This document shows, in pieces, positions 6,728 to 7,621 of a DNA stretch of 7,621 bases. Within the stretch, counting starts at the first letter, position 1, and each line of letters starts with the position of its first letter. The notes beneath the pieces are model-generated. The model was given only the letters and a program-made list of their open reading frames with translations. It made no database searches and was not told where the DNA came from. Made by a program: the position numbers and the translations under genes. The DNA is taken from positions 1 through 7,621 of the forward strand of contig JAGAAU010000054.1 in assembly GCA_017615135.1 (NCBI GenBank). Direction: 5' to 3'. Origin of the DNA: Bacteroidales bacterium (GTDB taxonomy: Bacteria > Bacteroidota > Bacteroidia > Bacteroidales > UBA932).

Positions 6728-6731
6728 TGCT

Positions 6732-7621
6732 ATGAAACAGCTGATTATTATTGCAGGTTTGCTTTTTCTGGGCTGCGTATGCGCTTCTGCGCAAACGGAT
6801 GCAGCCAAATATATCGAAGAGTTTAACAGTGAGGTGGTCCATTTTGTGGCAAAGCCGAAAGATAAAACGGCCAAGATACTCTTCTGCCAGTGTAAGCTTT
6901 TGCCGGACAGTGAGGTGGTGGACGAAATGGTGGAGCTGCGTTTTGTCTCCGAACCATATCGGCATCAGAATATGATGAATAAGAGTTATGTGGTTTTCTC
7001 TCCCCGTAACCAGAAACTGAAAATTTATATCCGTAACAAGACCAATAAACTGCTTTATGTAGACCTTGGCAACTCGTTCTTTTTGCGGGGGTCCGGTTCC
7101 GAGGTGATGTATGTCCCTGCCGCTACCTCCAGCGGTACGTCCTCAGCTTCCGGTGCATCGGTAAATCTCGGCTCGGTTAACAGGTCCGCCGGTCTTGGTG
7201 GGGTTACCGTCGGGAGCACTTCTGTCAATACCACAACCACAACGGTGTATTCTCAGCGTATAGTCAGCATTCCGCCCAGATCCGAGATTGAGGCCGGTTC
7301 TTTCCAACTGTTCCCTGAAGATAAGGAAGCTCAGTTCCCTGGCAGTGTCAGCATTATTCGTGGGCAGGTGCATCTCAACCTCATGAAGCCGGACCAGCCT
7401 ACAATAGGAGAGGAACGTATGATAGCGGACGAGAATTTTGTCCGTTTCGGCGCCTTCCTTACCTACGCCACTGATGAAAGCCAGACCGAGCAGAGGTCGG
7501 TGAGCGCATTTTTCTGTCTGGACAGGATTGTCGGGGGCATTAACGACGGAAATATGATGGCGCTTCCCATAGGCGATTTTACCCCCAATTATCCTAAGAC
7601 TGTGTATTTTGTGGCTTGGGT
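6732..7621 (+). CDS. Exported protein of unknown function, 3' end cut off by the window (296 complete codons)
   Basis: The frame is open from ATG at 6732 to the window edge without a stop. MKQLIIIAGLLFLGCVCASAQ is a signal peptide, with likely cleavage after ASA (residue 20). LFLGC looks slightly like a lipobox but has Phe at the -3 position, so signal peptidase I is favoured. The mature part has a beta-rich region (about 45-117) containing LKIYIRNKTNKLLYVDLGNSFF (95-116 region), then a Ser/Gly/Thr/Val-rich stretch (129-171) with NTTTTTV. The remainder includes YSQRIVSIPPRS (173-184), VRFGAFLTYATDE (237-249) and FFCLDRIVGG (260-269). From memory this order recalls a group of uncharacterised Bacteroidales exported proteins; I know no function for them. 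No Shine-Dalgarno sequence is present. It is transcribed away from the dxr operon, from the shared intergenic region. Confidence 0.75.
   Translation, partial: MKQLIIIAGLLFLGCVCASAQTDAAKYIEEFNSEVVHFVAKPKDKTAKILFCQCKLLPDSEVVDEMVELRFVSEPYRHQNMMNKSYVVFSPRNQKLKIYIRNKTNKLLYVDLGNSFFLRGSGSEVMYVPAATSSGTSSASGASVNLGSVNRSAGLGGVTVGSTSVNTTTTTVYSQRIVSIPPRSEIEAGSFQLFPEDKEAQFPGSVSIIRGQVHLNLMKPDQPTIGEERMIADENFVRFGAFLTYATDESQTEQRSVSAFFCLDRIVGGINDGNMMALPIGDFTPNYPKTVYFVAW

Noticed and set aside
1..7621. Insertion sequence, CRISPR array, toxin-antitoxin, phage or defence system
   Set aside because: No transposase motifs, regularly spaced repeats, target duplications or defence domains were seen, and nearly all the sequence is accounted for by conserved genes. 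The two tRNA genes show no attachment-site duplication inside the window.

Overview
The window looks like a piece of a Bacteroidales chromosome. Three things support this: the dxr / rseP / DUF4837 operon order, the rarity of Shine-Dalgarno sequences, and TAnnTTTG-type -7 promoter boxes at the tRNA-Glu/rpsT and membrane-protein promoters. Base composition is moderately GC-rich, more like Rikenellaceae, Muribaculaceae or related uncultured groups than classical Bacteroides. That finer placement is inference.

Left arm, plus strand (1-2267). The end of an unidentified Cys-containing reading frame overlaps der, the two-GTPase-domain ribosome assembly factor. Der overlaps by one base (TAATG) a glycosyltransferase-2-like gene. 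A bidirectional hairpin terminator at about 2370-2405 separates this arm from the converging minus-strand genes.

Centre, minus strand (2296-2823). This is a compact translation cluster: tRNA-Glu(TTC), rpsT (ribosomal protein S20) and tRNA-Pro(CGG). It is driven by a good Bacteroidetes-type promoter located just after the stop codon of the preceding gene. The terminator U-tract after rpsT touches the first base of mature tRNA-Pro.

Right-centre, minus strand (2824-6647). A tight envelope/isoprenoid operon reads, in transcription order: a short membrane protein, dxr (MEP isoprenoid pathway), rseP (site-2 intramembrane protease) and a DUF4837 lipoprotein. Gaps are 3, 9 and -4 bases. The short first protein resembles the membrane anchor and stalk of the M23 metallopeptidase that I recall occupying this slot in relatives, but it ends before any peptidase domain.

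Right edge, plus strand (6732-7621). A divergent exported protein with a Ser/Gly/Thr-rich middle runs off the window. The 84-base divergent intergenic region holds two palindromes and a -7 box lying very close to the minus-strand start codon.

Most of the window is conserved housekeeping. I see no mobile element, CRISPR array or defence system. The least ordinary points are the peptidase-less M23-like protein, the terminator/tRNA-Pro junction, and the uncharacterised exported protein with its palindromic upstream region.
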